Source: Firm-04 sp045642925 | Lineage (GTDB): Bacteria; Bacillota; Clostridia; Oscillospirales; Ruminococcaceae | Length of the DNA stretch: 64,000 nucleotides | Reading direction: 5' to 3' | NCBI GenBank assembly: GCA_045642925.1 | Contig: JAZUJW010000093.1 | Coordinates: 4,019 to 68,018, forward strand | Shown: in pieces, positions 44,653-52,872 of the stretch | How the letters are laid out: each line of letters begins with the position of its first letter | How positions within the stretch are numbered: the first letter of the stretch is position 1 | Notes under the pieces: model-generated | Databases searched by the model: none | The model's input: only the letters and a program-made list of their open reading frames with translations | Told to the model about the DNA's origin: nothing | Made by a program: the position numbers and the translations under genes

Positions 44653-44724
44653 ATAAAAAAACTATGTGAATTCTGTCATATCTTACGATTATTTTGAAAA
44701 AAGAATCTTTTTCTAAGGAAAGAC

Positions 44725-44753
44725 TTGAAAAGTGCCACAATATATGCTATAAT
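44725..44753 (+). promoter_or_regulatory. SigA-type promoter for the 44884-47776 operon
   Basis: TTGAAA (44725-44730), 17-base spacer, TATAAT (44748-44753) with extended TGC. The leader is about 125 bases, with nothing I can name in it. Confidence 0.8.
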
Positions 44754-44883
44754 AGAAAAAGTTTGGATTTCGTATGTGTATTCTGCAGGCTTATTATGTT
44801 ATTGATTTAAATAAACTTGTGCTATGCTTGATTTCCGAACAAATTTGTGAAACCGAATGCTTATAGTAAGAGAGGAACTGAAA

Positions 44884-45417
44884 ATGATTTATTGCAAAAA
44901 TTGCGGCACCGCCATTCCCGACGGTCAGACTCAATGCCCGAATTGCAGCACTGCTGCGGAGGCACCTAAAACGAACACTACTCAGCCTGACGTTTCTCAG
45001 GCAATCAACAATGTGAGTAAAGACATACAGAACACAGCCAAGAACATCATGGCAACTTGTTCAGACCATACTGCCGAATATGAACCCATCGAAATTGAAA
45101 CGGGTCGTGGTATGTCCATTCTGTCTTATTTCGGACCTTTGTGTTTTGTTCCGATTTTCAAAGGCATGACACCGTATACCAAATTCCATGCGAACCAGGG
45201 TCTTCTTGTATTTATTACCTACGTTGTCGGTTTGATTATCGGAACAGTGCTTTACAAATTGACTTATCGAATCGTAATCATCAGAACCATCGCAAGCATT
45301 ATCAAATGGCTTTTGCAGGCACTTCCTGTTATTCTGGAGATTATGGGTATTGTCAATGCTGCAAACAATCAAGCAAAGGAACTTCCGATCATTGGCAAGA
45401 TCAGATTGCTGAAATAA
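44884..45417 (+). CDS. Zinc-ribbon membrane protein
   Basis: A 177-residue protein with an N-terminal zinc ribbon (CKNCG at 4-8 and CPNC at 19-22), a polar linker and a C-terminal membrane region (about 80-165; YFGPLCFVPIFKG, FHANQGLLVFITYVVGLIIG) resembling DUF4870-type proteins. Role unknown. Start 44884 fits AGAGAGGA; it is the first gene of an operon with the nucleotidyltransferase and kinase. Confidence 0.78.
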   Translation: MIYCKNCGTAIPDGQTQCPNCSTAAEAPKTNTTQPDVSQAINNVSKDIQNTAKNIMATCSDHTAEYEPIEIETGRGMSILSYFGPLCFVPIFKGMTPYTKFHANQGLLVFITYVVGLIIGTVLYKLTYRIVIIRTIASIIKWLLQALPVILEIMGIVNAANNQAKELPIIGKIRLLK

Positions 45418-45438
45418 TCGTATCATAAGGTTGCATTG

Positions 45439-46335
45439 ATGAATACAGCACTCATTGTCATGGCTGCCGGTATCGGTTCCCGATTCGGCGGTATCAAACA
45501 ACTGAAACCAATTGATGAGAAACAGCATCTCATTATTGATTATTCTATTCATGATGCCATTGCGGCAGGATACAATAAGATTATCATTGTATTACGCAAG
45601 GCAATTGAAGCGGAGTTTCAAGAAGTCATAGGCACACGCATTGAACCGATTTGCAAGCGAAACCATGTCGCCCTTCATTACGTATTTCAAGAACTGAATG
45701 ATATTCCGATTCCCCTGCCGCCTGAACGTGTCAAGCCATGGGGAACGGGTCACGCTGTTCTGGCTGCAAAAGAATTGATCCATGAACCCTTTGCGGTCAT
45801 TAATGCGGACGATTACTATGGAAAATCCTCCCTGAAAGTAATGCATGACCAGTTGCTTGCAGAACCTGATGCATTCAGTATGGTCGGATTCATACTAAAA
45901 AACACCCTCTCAGCGTTTGGCGGCGTCACCCGCGGCATTTGCAAAGTGGATGATACCTCTATGCTGACAGCCATTTGTGAAACCAAAAACATCGTGAAAA
46001 CGGCTGAAGGTGCAGAAGCAAATGGTGTACAACTGGATGTGGATTCATGCGTATCAATGAATCTCTGGGGTTTTTCTCCAGCGTTTGTATCCATGCTGGA
46101 AGAAGGATTCAAGGAGTTCCTGACATCTGCCAATGATATTCTGAAAGATGAATTTCTCATTCCGATTTTTGTTGGGAAACGATTGGCTGAACACAAAATT
46201 TCAGTTCGAGTGATACCGACACATGATAATTGGTTTGGCATTACGTATCAGAATGACATTCCATATGTTCAGGAGAATTTCCGTAAGCTGATTGCATCCA
46301 ATGTGTATGCATCAGACTTATATTCAGATATGTAA
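45439..46335 (+). CDS. Sugar-1-phosphate nucleotidyltransferase family protein
   Basis: A 298-residue nucleotidyltransferase with the opening ALIVMAAGIGSRFGGIKQLKP (nucleotide-binding loop), a VINADDYYG acidic metal site, and WGTGHAVLAAKEL. Such enzymes join a sugar-1-phosphate to UTP, dTTP or CTP. The kinase gene 19 bases downstream probably supplies the sugar-1-phosphate, so the two would make an NDP-sugar by salvage. Start 45439 (AAGG 8 bases ahead). Confidence 0.85.
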   Translation: MNTALIVMAAGIGSRFGGIKQLKPIDEKQHLIIDYSIHDAIAAGYNKIIIVLRKAIEAEFQEVIGTRIEPICKRNHVALHYVFQELNDIPIPLPPERVKPWGTGHAVLAAKELIHEPFAVINADDYYGKSSLKVMHDQLLAEPDAFSMVGFILKNTLSAFGGVTRGICKVDDTSMLTAICETKNIVKTAEGAEANGVQLDVDSCVSMNLWGFSPAFVSMLEEGFKEFLTSANDILKDEFLIPIFVGKRLAEHKISVRVIPTHDNWFGITYQNDIPYVQENFRKLIASNVYASDLYSDM

Positions 46336-46354
46336 AAGGGTTTTGGAGGACATC

Positions 46355-47455
46355 ATGATGTTTGAAGTGTTTGAGAAGGTCGGAAAGCTTTTCCGATTGC
46401 CAGGAACATTTTATACCTATTCCACAATATCCAATGGCAATATCAATACGACTTATAAAGTCACTTTTCAGCATGAAGACAATAGCACAAAATCATATAT
46501 TTTTCAGAAGGTCAATACAGTCGTATTCAAAAATCCTTCTGAGATCATGAATAATATCGACAAGGTCACAACGCACATCCGTACAAGATATCCCAATGAG
46601 CGCACACTGCATTTCCATCACACTAATCAAGGCGAAAATTTCGTTTATGATGATGACGGAAGCTTCTGGCGCGTTATGAACTGGGTTGATTCTATCACAT
46701 TCAATAGTTGCGATGACCTTTCGATCATTGCTGCAACAGGCGAAGCGTTCGGTCATTTTCAGGTTCAGCTTTCTGATTTTGACGGTTCGCAGCTTTATGA
46801 AACCATCCCCGATTTTCACTATACCAAAAAGCGTTTGGATACGCTGTTTGAAACCATTGCGGCAGACCCCTGCGGCAGAGTTGCAGAGGTTCAGCCCGAA
46901 ATAGATTTCATTTCATCTGTGCGCTGGAAGGCAAGCGAACTCAGTATTCGGTTCGCCAACGGCGAATTTCCTGTTCGTGTGACACACAATGACACCAAGA
47001 GCAATAATGTGTTATTTGACAGCTTCACAAAATTGCCGATTGTTGTCATTGACCTTGATACCGTTATGCCCGGTATGGCGATGTATGATTTCGGCGATGC
47101 CGTTCGTTTCATTGCCAATACTGCCGCAGAAGATGAGCCTGATATCAAGAGTGTCTATTTTGACACTTCGAAATTCCGTGCTTTCTGCAAAGGATATCTT
47201 GGAGAGGTGCACAGCAGCCTGACCAAAGCGGAAATTGAAAGTCTTGTACTTGCTTCTTTTTCCATCACCATTGAATTGGCGGCAAGATTTTTGGATGACT
47301 ATCTCAATGGCGATAAATACTTTAAAACTAATTATCCCCTGCATAATTTGGTACGTACACGCTGTCAGCTTGCACTCGCCAAAGACATCTGGCGCAAAAA
47401 AGATGAACTCGAATGGATCGTCAGCAAGACCATTCAGGAAGTCAACGAAGTTTAA
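46355..47455 (+). CDS. APH-type sugar kinase (NahK-like)
   Basis: A 366-residue kinase of the aminoglycoside-phosphotransferase/choline-kinase fold. The catalytic loop reads VTHNDTKSNNVLFD (near 210) and the metal site VVIDLDTVMPGMAMYDFGD, the pattern of N-acetylhexosamine 1-kinase (NahK) rather than antibiotic kinases. FQKVNTVVFKNP is the N-lobe strand. Together with the upstream nucleotidyltransferase this suggests a Leloir-like bypass for a hexosamine or similar sugar; the exact sugar is not visible. GGAGGA just ahead of the ATG. Confidence 0.82.
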   Translation: MMFEVFEKVGKLFRLPGTFYTYSTISNGNINTTYKVTFQHEDNSTKSYIFQKVNTVVFKNPSEIMNNIDKVTTHIRTRYPNERTLHFHHTNQGENFVYDDDGSFWRVMNWVDSITFNSCDDLSIIAATGEAFGHFQVQLSDFDGSQLYETIPDFHYTKKRLDTLFETIAADPCGRVAEVQPEIDFISSVRWKASELSIRFANGEFPVRVTHNDTKSNNVLFDSFTKLPIVVIDLDTVMPGMAMYDFGDAVRFIANTAAEDEPDIKSVYFDTSKFRAFCKGYLGEVHSSLTKAEIESLVLASFSITIELAARFLDDYLNGDKYFKTNYPLHNLVRTRCQLALAKDIWRKKDELEWIVSKTIQEVNEV

Positions 47456-47524
47456 TTTTTGTATTTTTACGTATATTCTTACTTATTACATCACACTTAA
47501 ATTGATAGAAAAGAGATTACAGCT

Positions 47525-47776
47525 ATGGAAACAATGGTATTATTTTACAAGGAAAAACTCTACCTCACTTCTTTTCATGGAGAACCAGTTCTCTGGATTC
47601 AGAATTCCTCACAGGTCTCTATGCCCAAGATGCAGTTTGTCGGCGGTTATCCGGATGAATACTGCATTTTCCTGAAAGACCTGACGCATGAGGAACTTGA
47701 TAATATCTGCACCATGACCAAACGACCGATTGATTTTTCACATATTCTGCCGCAAGACCAAGAAATGGCTGGCTAA
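47525..47776 (+). CDS. Small hypothetical protein
   Basis: An 83-residue frame that starts METMVLFYKEKLYLTSFHGE and contains QNSSQVSMPKMQFVGGYPDE. It is soluble, with no family I recognise. It is 69 bases after the kinase gene and just before the terminator, so it is probably the last gene of the operon. The ribosome site (AAGAGAT) is weak. Confidence 0.55.
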   Translation: METMVLFYKEKLYLTSFHGEPVLWIQNSSQVSMPKMQFVGGYPDEYCIFLKDLTHEELDNICTMTKRPIDFSHILPQDQEMAG

Positions 47777-47782
47777 AAATGA

Positions 47783-47817
47783 AACGTCCCATTGCATTGC
47801 AATGGGACGTTATTTTA
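47783..47817. terminator. Bidirectional terminator
   Basis: AACGTCCCATTGC pairs with GCAATGGGACGTT, between convergent genes. Confidence 0.85.
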
Positions 47818-47826
47818 TAAAATCAA

Positions 47827-48699
47827 TCAGTTGTACACTTCGCCATAAACCATTTCAGGCATCGTAATCATAACAATCACAGTACCATCCGCTTTTATGA
47901 CCAAAAGCATATTGTCATAATTTCCCGCTAGGGTATATACCTCATCGTCAGCTGCTATTTTTGTGATTTCAATATCCGTAGGTGCATCGTTGTTCGTGTA
48001 CGTTCCTTCGAAATCACCTACTTTGCCAAGGTATGTTTCGGGTTCTGTGCTTGGCTGAAAACGTGTTTCGTAGTAAGTCACGCCATCAACCACAATTGAG
48101 CCACAACCTAAGCAAAAGTATTCGTGTACCACGCCAGGCTGCACCTCAGATGTTTCATCGTGTGGTTCTGTGGTTGGATAAAGCTGCGGTTGTTGGGCGG
48201 TGGTAGTCTGTGGTTCTGCTGCCTGACTGACATCCGTTGTTACTGGTAAATTGTCAGTCACTTCATGCATTTCTGCTGTTACGGCGGGCTCGGTTGATAC
48301 CGCTGGATGGTTGGATGGTTCTGTCTGTGCCGTGACAGTCACTCCTGTTTCGATAGTGCAGGGACTATACAGTTCTTCGTATTCTTCTTCGGCTATCGTG
48401 GTGCTTTGTACATCTGCACTTTCCATGATGACAGCAATGGTAGTAGACGTAAGAACCGAAGTCGTTGTGGCAGAGGTGCTGTCTGCGCCACTTACATCTG
48501 CTGTCGTGGGTGGCGTCATTTGCGGCGGCGCGGGTTTATGCATCAGCAGAAAGCCTCCACAGAAGACTGCCGCACAAGCGGCACAGGCAATCGCCGCATT
48601 CCGATACTTTGTTGTCTTTCGCGGCTGTTCCTGTATGGTTTCAGCAAGAAACGCAGGCTGGATTTCCGTCATGGCAGATTCCAAAGTTTGAAGTTTCAT
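47827..48699 (-). CDS. Probable anti-sigma membrane protein with Thr-rich outside region
   Basis: A 290-residue protein: about 30 cytoplasmic residues, one membrane helix (about 34-54), a Pro/Thr-rich linker (about 57-190) and a small outside domain (about 195-290) with CLGCGSIVVDGVTYYE. Its start overlaps the ECF sigma gene end by 4 bases, the standard layout of a sigma/anti-sigma pair, but no classical zinc anti-sigma motif is visible, so the role is inferred from position. Confidence 0.68.
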   Translation of the reverse strand: MKLQTLESAMTEIQPAFLAETIQEQPRKTTKYRNAAIACAACAAVFCGGFLLMHKPAPPQMTPPTTADVSGADSTSATTTSVLTSTTIAVIMESADVQSTTIAEEEYEELYSPCTIETGVTVTAQTEPSNHPAVSTEPAVTAEMHEVTDNLPVTTDVSQAAEPQTTTAQQPQLYPTTEPHDETSEVQPGVVHEYFCLGCGSIVVDGVTYYETRFQPSTEPETYLGKVGDFEGTYTNNDAPTDIEITKIAADDEVYTLAGNYDNMLLVIKADGTVIVMITMPEMVYGEVYN

Positions 48700-49253
48700 A
48701 AATCATAACCTTCTTTCAATAAAAATTTCTTCAGGCGGCTTCGCATTCGAAACAGAATGGTCGCAACGGAATTGCGGTTCATAGAATACTGTTCAGCAAT
48801 TGCTTCCACGGATTCATAAAACCAATATCGACGCAGAAATATCTGTCGTTCCCGCGGCTTTTCCATCGCCAGAAAGCGATTCAGTGCCCCGATGAGTTCT
48901 GCATTCATCAATTTGTCTTCGGGCGTTTCTTTGTCGGAAAGCACCTCAACAAGTTCTTCCAATGCCGCTTCCTGCGCTCCGCCGCGTTTGAGTGTTTGTT
49001 TTGCTCGCTGTCGATTCAGCGCCAATCGCCGTGTGATCTGGCAAAGATATCCGGATAGATTATCCGGTGTCACATCAGCAAGCGCATCCCATAGTTTCAG
49101 ATATGTGTCGTTCACACATTCTTCTGCATCTTCACGGTTTTCCATAATACGATATGCAATGGAGTAACATAGTCCGCCATACTTCTTCGCAATTGCTTCC
49201 AATGCTTTTTCCTTCTGTAGCGAAAATAATGCGAGAATTTCTGTATCGTTCAT
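48696..49253 (-). CDS. ECF-type RNA polymerase sigma factor
   Basis: A 185-residue sigma-70 protein with region 2 (AIAKKYGGLCYSIAYRIM, AEECVNDTYLKLWDAL) and region 4 (RQIFLRRYWFYESVEAIAEQ, SMNRNSVATILFRMRSRLKK) and no other domain. ATG at 49253 is preceded by AAAGGAGG. Upstream on the complement, TGAAAT (49313-49308) and a downstream ACGTGTC-like stretch (near 49293) recall an ECF-type autoregulatory promoter; this is weak evidence. It is followed by the probable anti-sigma gene. Confidence 0.87.
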   Translation of the reverse strand: MNDTEILALFSLQKEKALEAIAKKYGGLCYSIAYRIMENREDAEECVNDTYLKLWDALADVTPDNLSGYLCQITRRLALNRQRAKQTLKRGGAQEAALEELVEVLSDKETPEDKLMNAELIGALNRFLAMEKPRERQIFLRRYWFYESVEAIAEQYSMNRNSVATILFRMRSRLKKFLLKEGYDL

Positions 49254-49331
49254 GTGTCGCCTCCTTTCGAGGTCCCTCACTCATATAGACACGTTTTACT
49301 TCAAAATATTTCACCCTCATCATGATTTTCT

Positions 49332-49369
49332 AAAAAAACACCCTGCTGATTTTGACCAGCAGGATGTTT
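49332..49369 (-). terminator. Terminator after the ABC exporter pair
   Basis: On the complement AACATCCTGCTG pairs with CAGCAGGGTGTT, followed by seven Ts. Confidence 0.87.
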
Positions 49370-49376
49370 GTAGAAA

Positions 49377-51125
49377 TTATGGCGCAAATTGACTATGATA
49401 TAGAACTGCATAAAAACCGTTTTGCGAAAGCAGTGTTTCATGCGTCCCCTGTTCAATGATATTTCCGTCTTTCATAACCAGAATCCAATCGGCTTCCTGC
49501 ACCGTAGAAAGTCGATGTGCGACAATCAAGCTGGTTCGTCCTTGCATCATTTTCTGAAATGCAGACTGAATTTTCAGTTCCGTGCGGGTATCAATGGAAG
49601 AAGTTGCTTCATCCAGAATCAGCATAGGCGGCAAAGCGAGCATCAGCCGCGCAATGCACAGCAGTTGCCGCTGTCCCTGCGAAAGCGCACCGGATTTATC
49701 CGAAATGACTGTATCATATCCTTGCGGCAGACGGCGGATAAAGGAATGTGCGTGGGCAGATTTCGCTGCGGCAATGACTTCTTCTTCTGTGGCATCGGGC
49801 TTGCCCATGCTGATATTGTCACGAATCGTACCGCTGCAAAGCCATGTATCCTGTAAGACCATGCCGATATTTCGGCGCAGGCTTTCGCGTGTGATGGCAC
49901 GAATGTCAGTGCCGTCTATGCAAAGTGTACCATCTGTCACATCATAAAACCGCATCAGCAAATTGATGAGGGTTGTTTTGCCGCAGCCTGTCGGCCCGAC
50001 AATCGCAATATGCTGACCGGATTTGATATTCAAATTGCAATGCTGAATAAAGGGACGTTCTGTGGTATAAGAGAAACTGACATCCGAAAACGTGACGTTT
50101 CCTTTGGGATTTGTAAGGACACTGGCATTTGGCACATCCGGTTCGCATACAGGCTGTTCTAACAGCTTAAAGATACGGTCTGCGCAGGCAAGCGCATTTT
50201 GAAGTTCGGTTATGACGCCCGAAATCTCATTAAATGGTTTTGTGTACTGGTTTGCGTAAGAAAGAAATGTAGATAATCCACCAATTGTAATGTTCCCATG
50301 TACAGCGGCAACTGCGCCCGTGAAGCCGACAGCGGCATAGACGACCGCATTCACAAAACGTGTTACGGGATTGGTCAATGAGGAAAAGAACGTCGCTTTC
50401 AGTGAACATTCTCCTAACGTGCCATTCAGTTCATCAAATTTAGAAAGCGTCTGTTTTTCATGGCCAAATGTCTTGACGATACGCTGATTCTGAATCATTT
50501 CATTGAGAAATGCGGTCTGTCTGGCACGGGCATCCGATTGCGCATGAAACATCGTGTAAGTTTTGGAAGCGATATATTTTGCGGCAAAAAGCGAAAGCGG
50601 TGTGAGACTCACAACAACGATCGTAATAGTAATATGAATCCGAAGCATGAATGCTAACGTACCGACAATCGTGCAGATTCCTGTAAAAAGCTGTGTGAAG
50701 CCCATCAGAAGTCCGTCAGCGACGGCATCCGCATCTGCGATCATACGACTGACGGTTTCACCTGTAGAATGCCCATCCAAATAAGAAACCGGCAATGATT
50801 GAATCTTCTGCATCGCATCATCACGAATGTGCTGCACTGTCTGAAATGCAATCCGATTGCCGATGATGGAAATAAACCACTGCATCAGCGCATTGACTGC
50901 CACACAGACTGCAATCGTCACTAGCACCCTGAAAATGGATGGAAAATCGACATTTCCTGCTTCAATCATAAAGTCCAGTGTATCGCCGACCAGAATCGGC
51001 ACATTCAGCGTCAGAATAACTGAACAAATCGAACAAACCATTGTCCACCACATTGCCATTTTGCTGCCGCGAAGATAGCGAAGCATCTTGCGCAGCGCGT
51101 TCCATTCTGCGCCATGTAATTTCAT
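49377..51125 (-). CDS. ABC exporter subunit with canonical ATPase site
   Basis: A 582-residue ABC half-transporter (six helices, about 20-310; ATPase about 345-580) with Walker A GPTGCGKTT, signature LSQGQRQLLCIAR, Walker B MLILDEATSSID and AHRLSTV. Its gene overlaps the upstream ABC gene by 4 bases (ATGA), so the two subunits are made together and likely form a heterodimer. The Walker B glutamate is intact here, unlike in the partner. Substrate unknown (MdlB-like). Confidence 0.9.
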   Translation of the reverse strand: MKLHGAEWNALRKMLRYLRGSKMAMWWTMVCSICSVILTLNVPILVGDTLDFMIEAGNVDFPSIFRVLVTIAVCVAVNALMQWFISIIGNRIAFQTVQHIRDDAMQKIQSLPVSYLDGHSTGETVSRMIADADAVADGLLMGFTQLFTGICTIVGTLAFMLRIHITITIVVVSLTPLSLFAAKYIASKTYTMFHAQSDARARQTAFLNEMIQNQRIVKTFGHEKQTLSKFDELNGTLGECSLKATFFSSLTNPVTRFVNAVVYAAVGFTGAVAAVHGNITIGGLSTFLSYANQYTKPFNEISGVITELQNALACADRIFKLLEQPVCEPDVPNASVLTNPKGNVTFSDVSFSYTTERPFIQHCNLNIKSGQHIAIVGPTGCGKTTLINLLMRFYDVTDGTLCIDGTDIRAITRESLRRNIGMVLQDTWLCSGTIRDNISMGKPDATEEEVIAAAKSAHAHSFIRRLPQGYDTVISDKSGALSQGQRQLLCIARLMLALPPMLILDEATSSIDTRTELKIQSAFQKMMQGRTSLIVAHRLSTVQEADWILVMKDGNIIEQGTHETLLSQNGFYAVLYHSQFAP

Positions 51126-52852
51126 GCTGTCGCCTCCCCTTTTGAAAACTGCGATTCATGGATCTCCCGATATATATCACAGCGAGAAAGCAATTCATCA
51201 TGCGTACCATAATCAACTGCGATACCATCATCTAATACCAGAATATGGTCTGCAAACCGAAGGGATGCTGTGCGCTGGGATACCAGAAAAACGGTCGGAT
51301 GATACGGCAAGTTCCGTAGTGCCTTGCGTAATGCAGCTTCTGTGGCAAAATCCAGTGCGGATGTACTGTCATCCAGTACAAGAAATTCGGGCTTTCGCAC
51401 CAATGCACGGGCAATGGTCAAACGCTGCCGCTGTCCCCCGGAGAGGTTGCCGCCATTTTCGGTGAGCAATTCGTCCAAGCCATTTGCTTTGGCAGCGATG
51501 ACATCCGATGCCTGTGCTGCCCGTACTGCTTCCATGAGTTCTTCGTCTGTGGCATTGTCATTACCCCAGCGCAAATTCTCGCGGATGCTTCCAGAAAACA
51601 ACACTGCTTTCTGCGGGACAAATCCAATGCGGGCACGCAGTGCAGTTTTCGGGAAATTGCGGCTGTCGATGCCGTTAATGGTCAGTTTTCCGTCTGTGAC
51701 CTCATAGAAGCGGCCAAGCAGATTGACAAGTGTCGATTTTCCTGCACCCGTTCCACCGATAATACCGATCATCTCACCTTGCTGTGCTGTGAATGAAATA
51801 TCCGAAAGAGATGGTTCTGCGGCATTTTCATAGGAAAAGCTGACATGGTCGAACTGTACCGTTCCACGCTTGGCTGTTGACACCTGTACATCATCGGACA
51901 CATCCATTTCGCCGCCGTCAGCAAGAAAATCAGCAATACGGTCACCAGATGCCGCGGATTTCGTCAGATTGATGATCAGATTTGCAAGTTTGATCAGCTC
52001 AACCAGAATCTGTGAGAGGTAATTGTAAAGTGCAACCACCTGCCCCTGCTTCAGTACCCCGCATTCGATCTGCAAAGCGCCGCTAAAAAGCAGTGCGATC
52101 AATGCGCCATTGACAATGACATAGGTAAGCGGATTCATCAATGCAGAGATGCGTGAAACACGATTCTGCATCGCAGTCAGAAAACCATTTTCTTGCGTAA
52201 ACGCATTGATTTCATGCTGTTCTCTGCCAAATGCCCGAATCACACGGAATCCGTTCAGATTGTCCCGCGTCCGTTCGGTCAGGTTGTCCAGCTGTCCCTG
52301 TACATTTCGATACATCGGAATCGTAAGCAGCATGATGCCGAACACCACAATAGACAGTGCAGGAATCATTGCAGAAAAAATAATTGCTGTTTTACAGTCT
52401 ACTATAAATGCCATGACCAATGCACCCAGAACGATAAACGGAGAACGCAGAAGCAGACGCAGTGTCAGATTGACACCCGTCTGCACCTGATTGACATCCC
52501 CTGTCATGCGTGTGATCAGCGTGGAAGTACCGATACGGTCAAGGTCAGAAAAACTTAAGGATTGGATATGTTCCATCATAGCATGACGCAGTTTCGTTCC
52601 GAATCCGACTGCGGCTTTTGCTGAAAAATACTGTGCAAATAATGTACTCGTCAATCCGATTGCCCCAAGAAGCACCATCAGCAGACACATCCGCAGAAGA
52701 TAGCCGTTATCTTCCATGGGAATGCCGCGGTCAATGATCGCAGCAACGACCAACGGAACACAGAGTTCAAATGAGGCTTCTAACATTTTGCAAAGCGGAG
52801 CCGCAATGCATTGGATACGATATTCACGCAAATAGCACAGCAGTCGTTTCAT
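51122..52852 (-). CDS. ABC exporter subunit with degenerate ATPase site
   Basis: A 576-residue ABC half-transporter (helices about 15-300; ATPase about 335-575) with Walker A GGTGAGKST and signature LSGGQRQRLTIAR. Walker B reads LVLDDSTSALD: the catalytic Glu is Asp followed by Ser, and the switch His region reads VSQRTASL instead of a His. These changes are typical of the non-catalytic partner in heterodimeric exporters (MdlA-like). AAAGGA supports the ATG at 52852. The SulP gene ends 20 bases upstream. Confidence 0.9.
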   Translation of the reverse strand: MKRLLCYLREYRIQCIAAPLCKMLEASFELCVPLVVAAIIDRGIPMEDNGYLLRMCLLMVLLGAIGLTSTLFAQYFSAKAAVGFGTKLRHAMMEHIQSLSFSDLDRIGTSTLITRMTGDVNQVQTGVNLTLRLLLRSPFIVLGALVMAFIVDCKTAIIFSAMIPALSIVVFGIMLLTIPMYRNVQGQLDNLTERTRDNLNGFRVIRAFGREQHEINAFTQENGFLTAMQNRVSRISALMNPLTYVIVNGALIALLFSGALQIECGVLKQGQVVALYNYLSQILVELIKLANLIINLTKSAASGDRIADFLADGGEMDVSDDVQVSTAKRGTVQFDHVSFSYENAAEPSLSDISFTAQQGEMIGIIGGTGAGKSTLVNLLGRFYEVTDGKLTINGIDSRNFPKTALRARIGFVPQKAVLFSGSIRENLRWGNDNATDEELMEAVRAAQASDVIAAKANGLDELLTENGGNLSGGQRQRLTIARALVRKPEFLVLDDSTSALDFATEAALRKALRNLPYHPTVFLVSQRTASLRFADHILVLDDGIAVDYGTHDELLSRCDIYREIHESQFSKGEATA

Positions 52853-52872
52853 ATGCAATCCTTTCTATGATG

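Noticed and set aside
46355..47455. Aminoglycoside resistance kinase
   Set aside because: The catalytic loop (THNDTKSNN) and LDTVMPG metal site match NahK-like sugar kinases, and the partner gene is a sugar nucleotidyltransferase.
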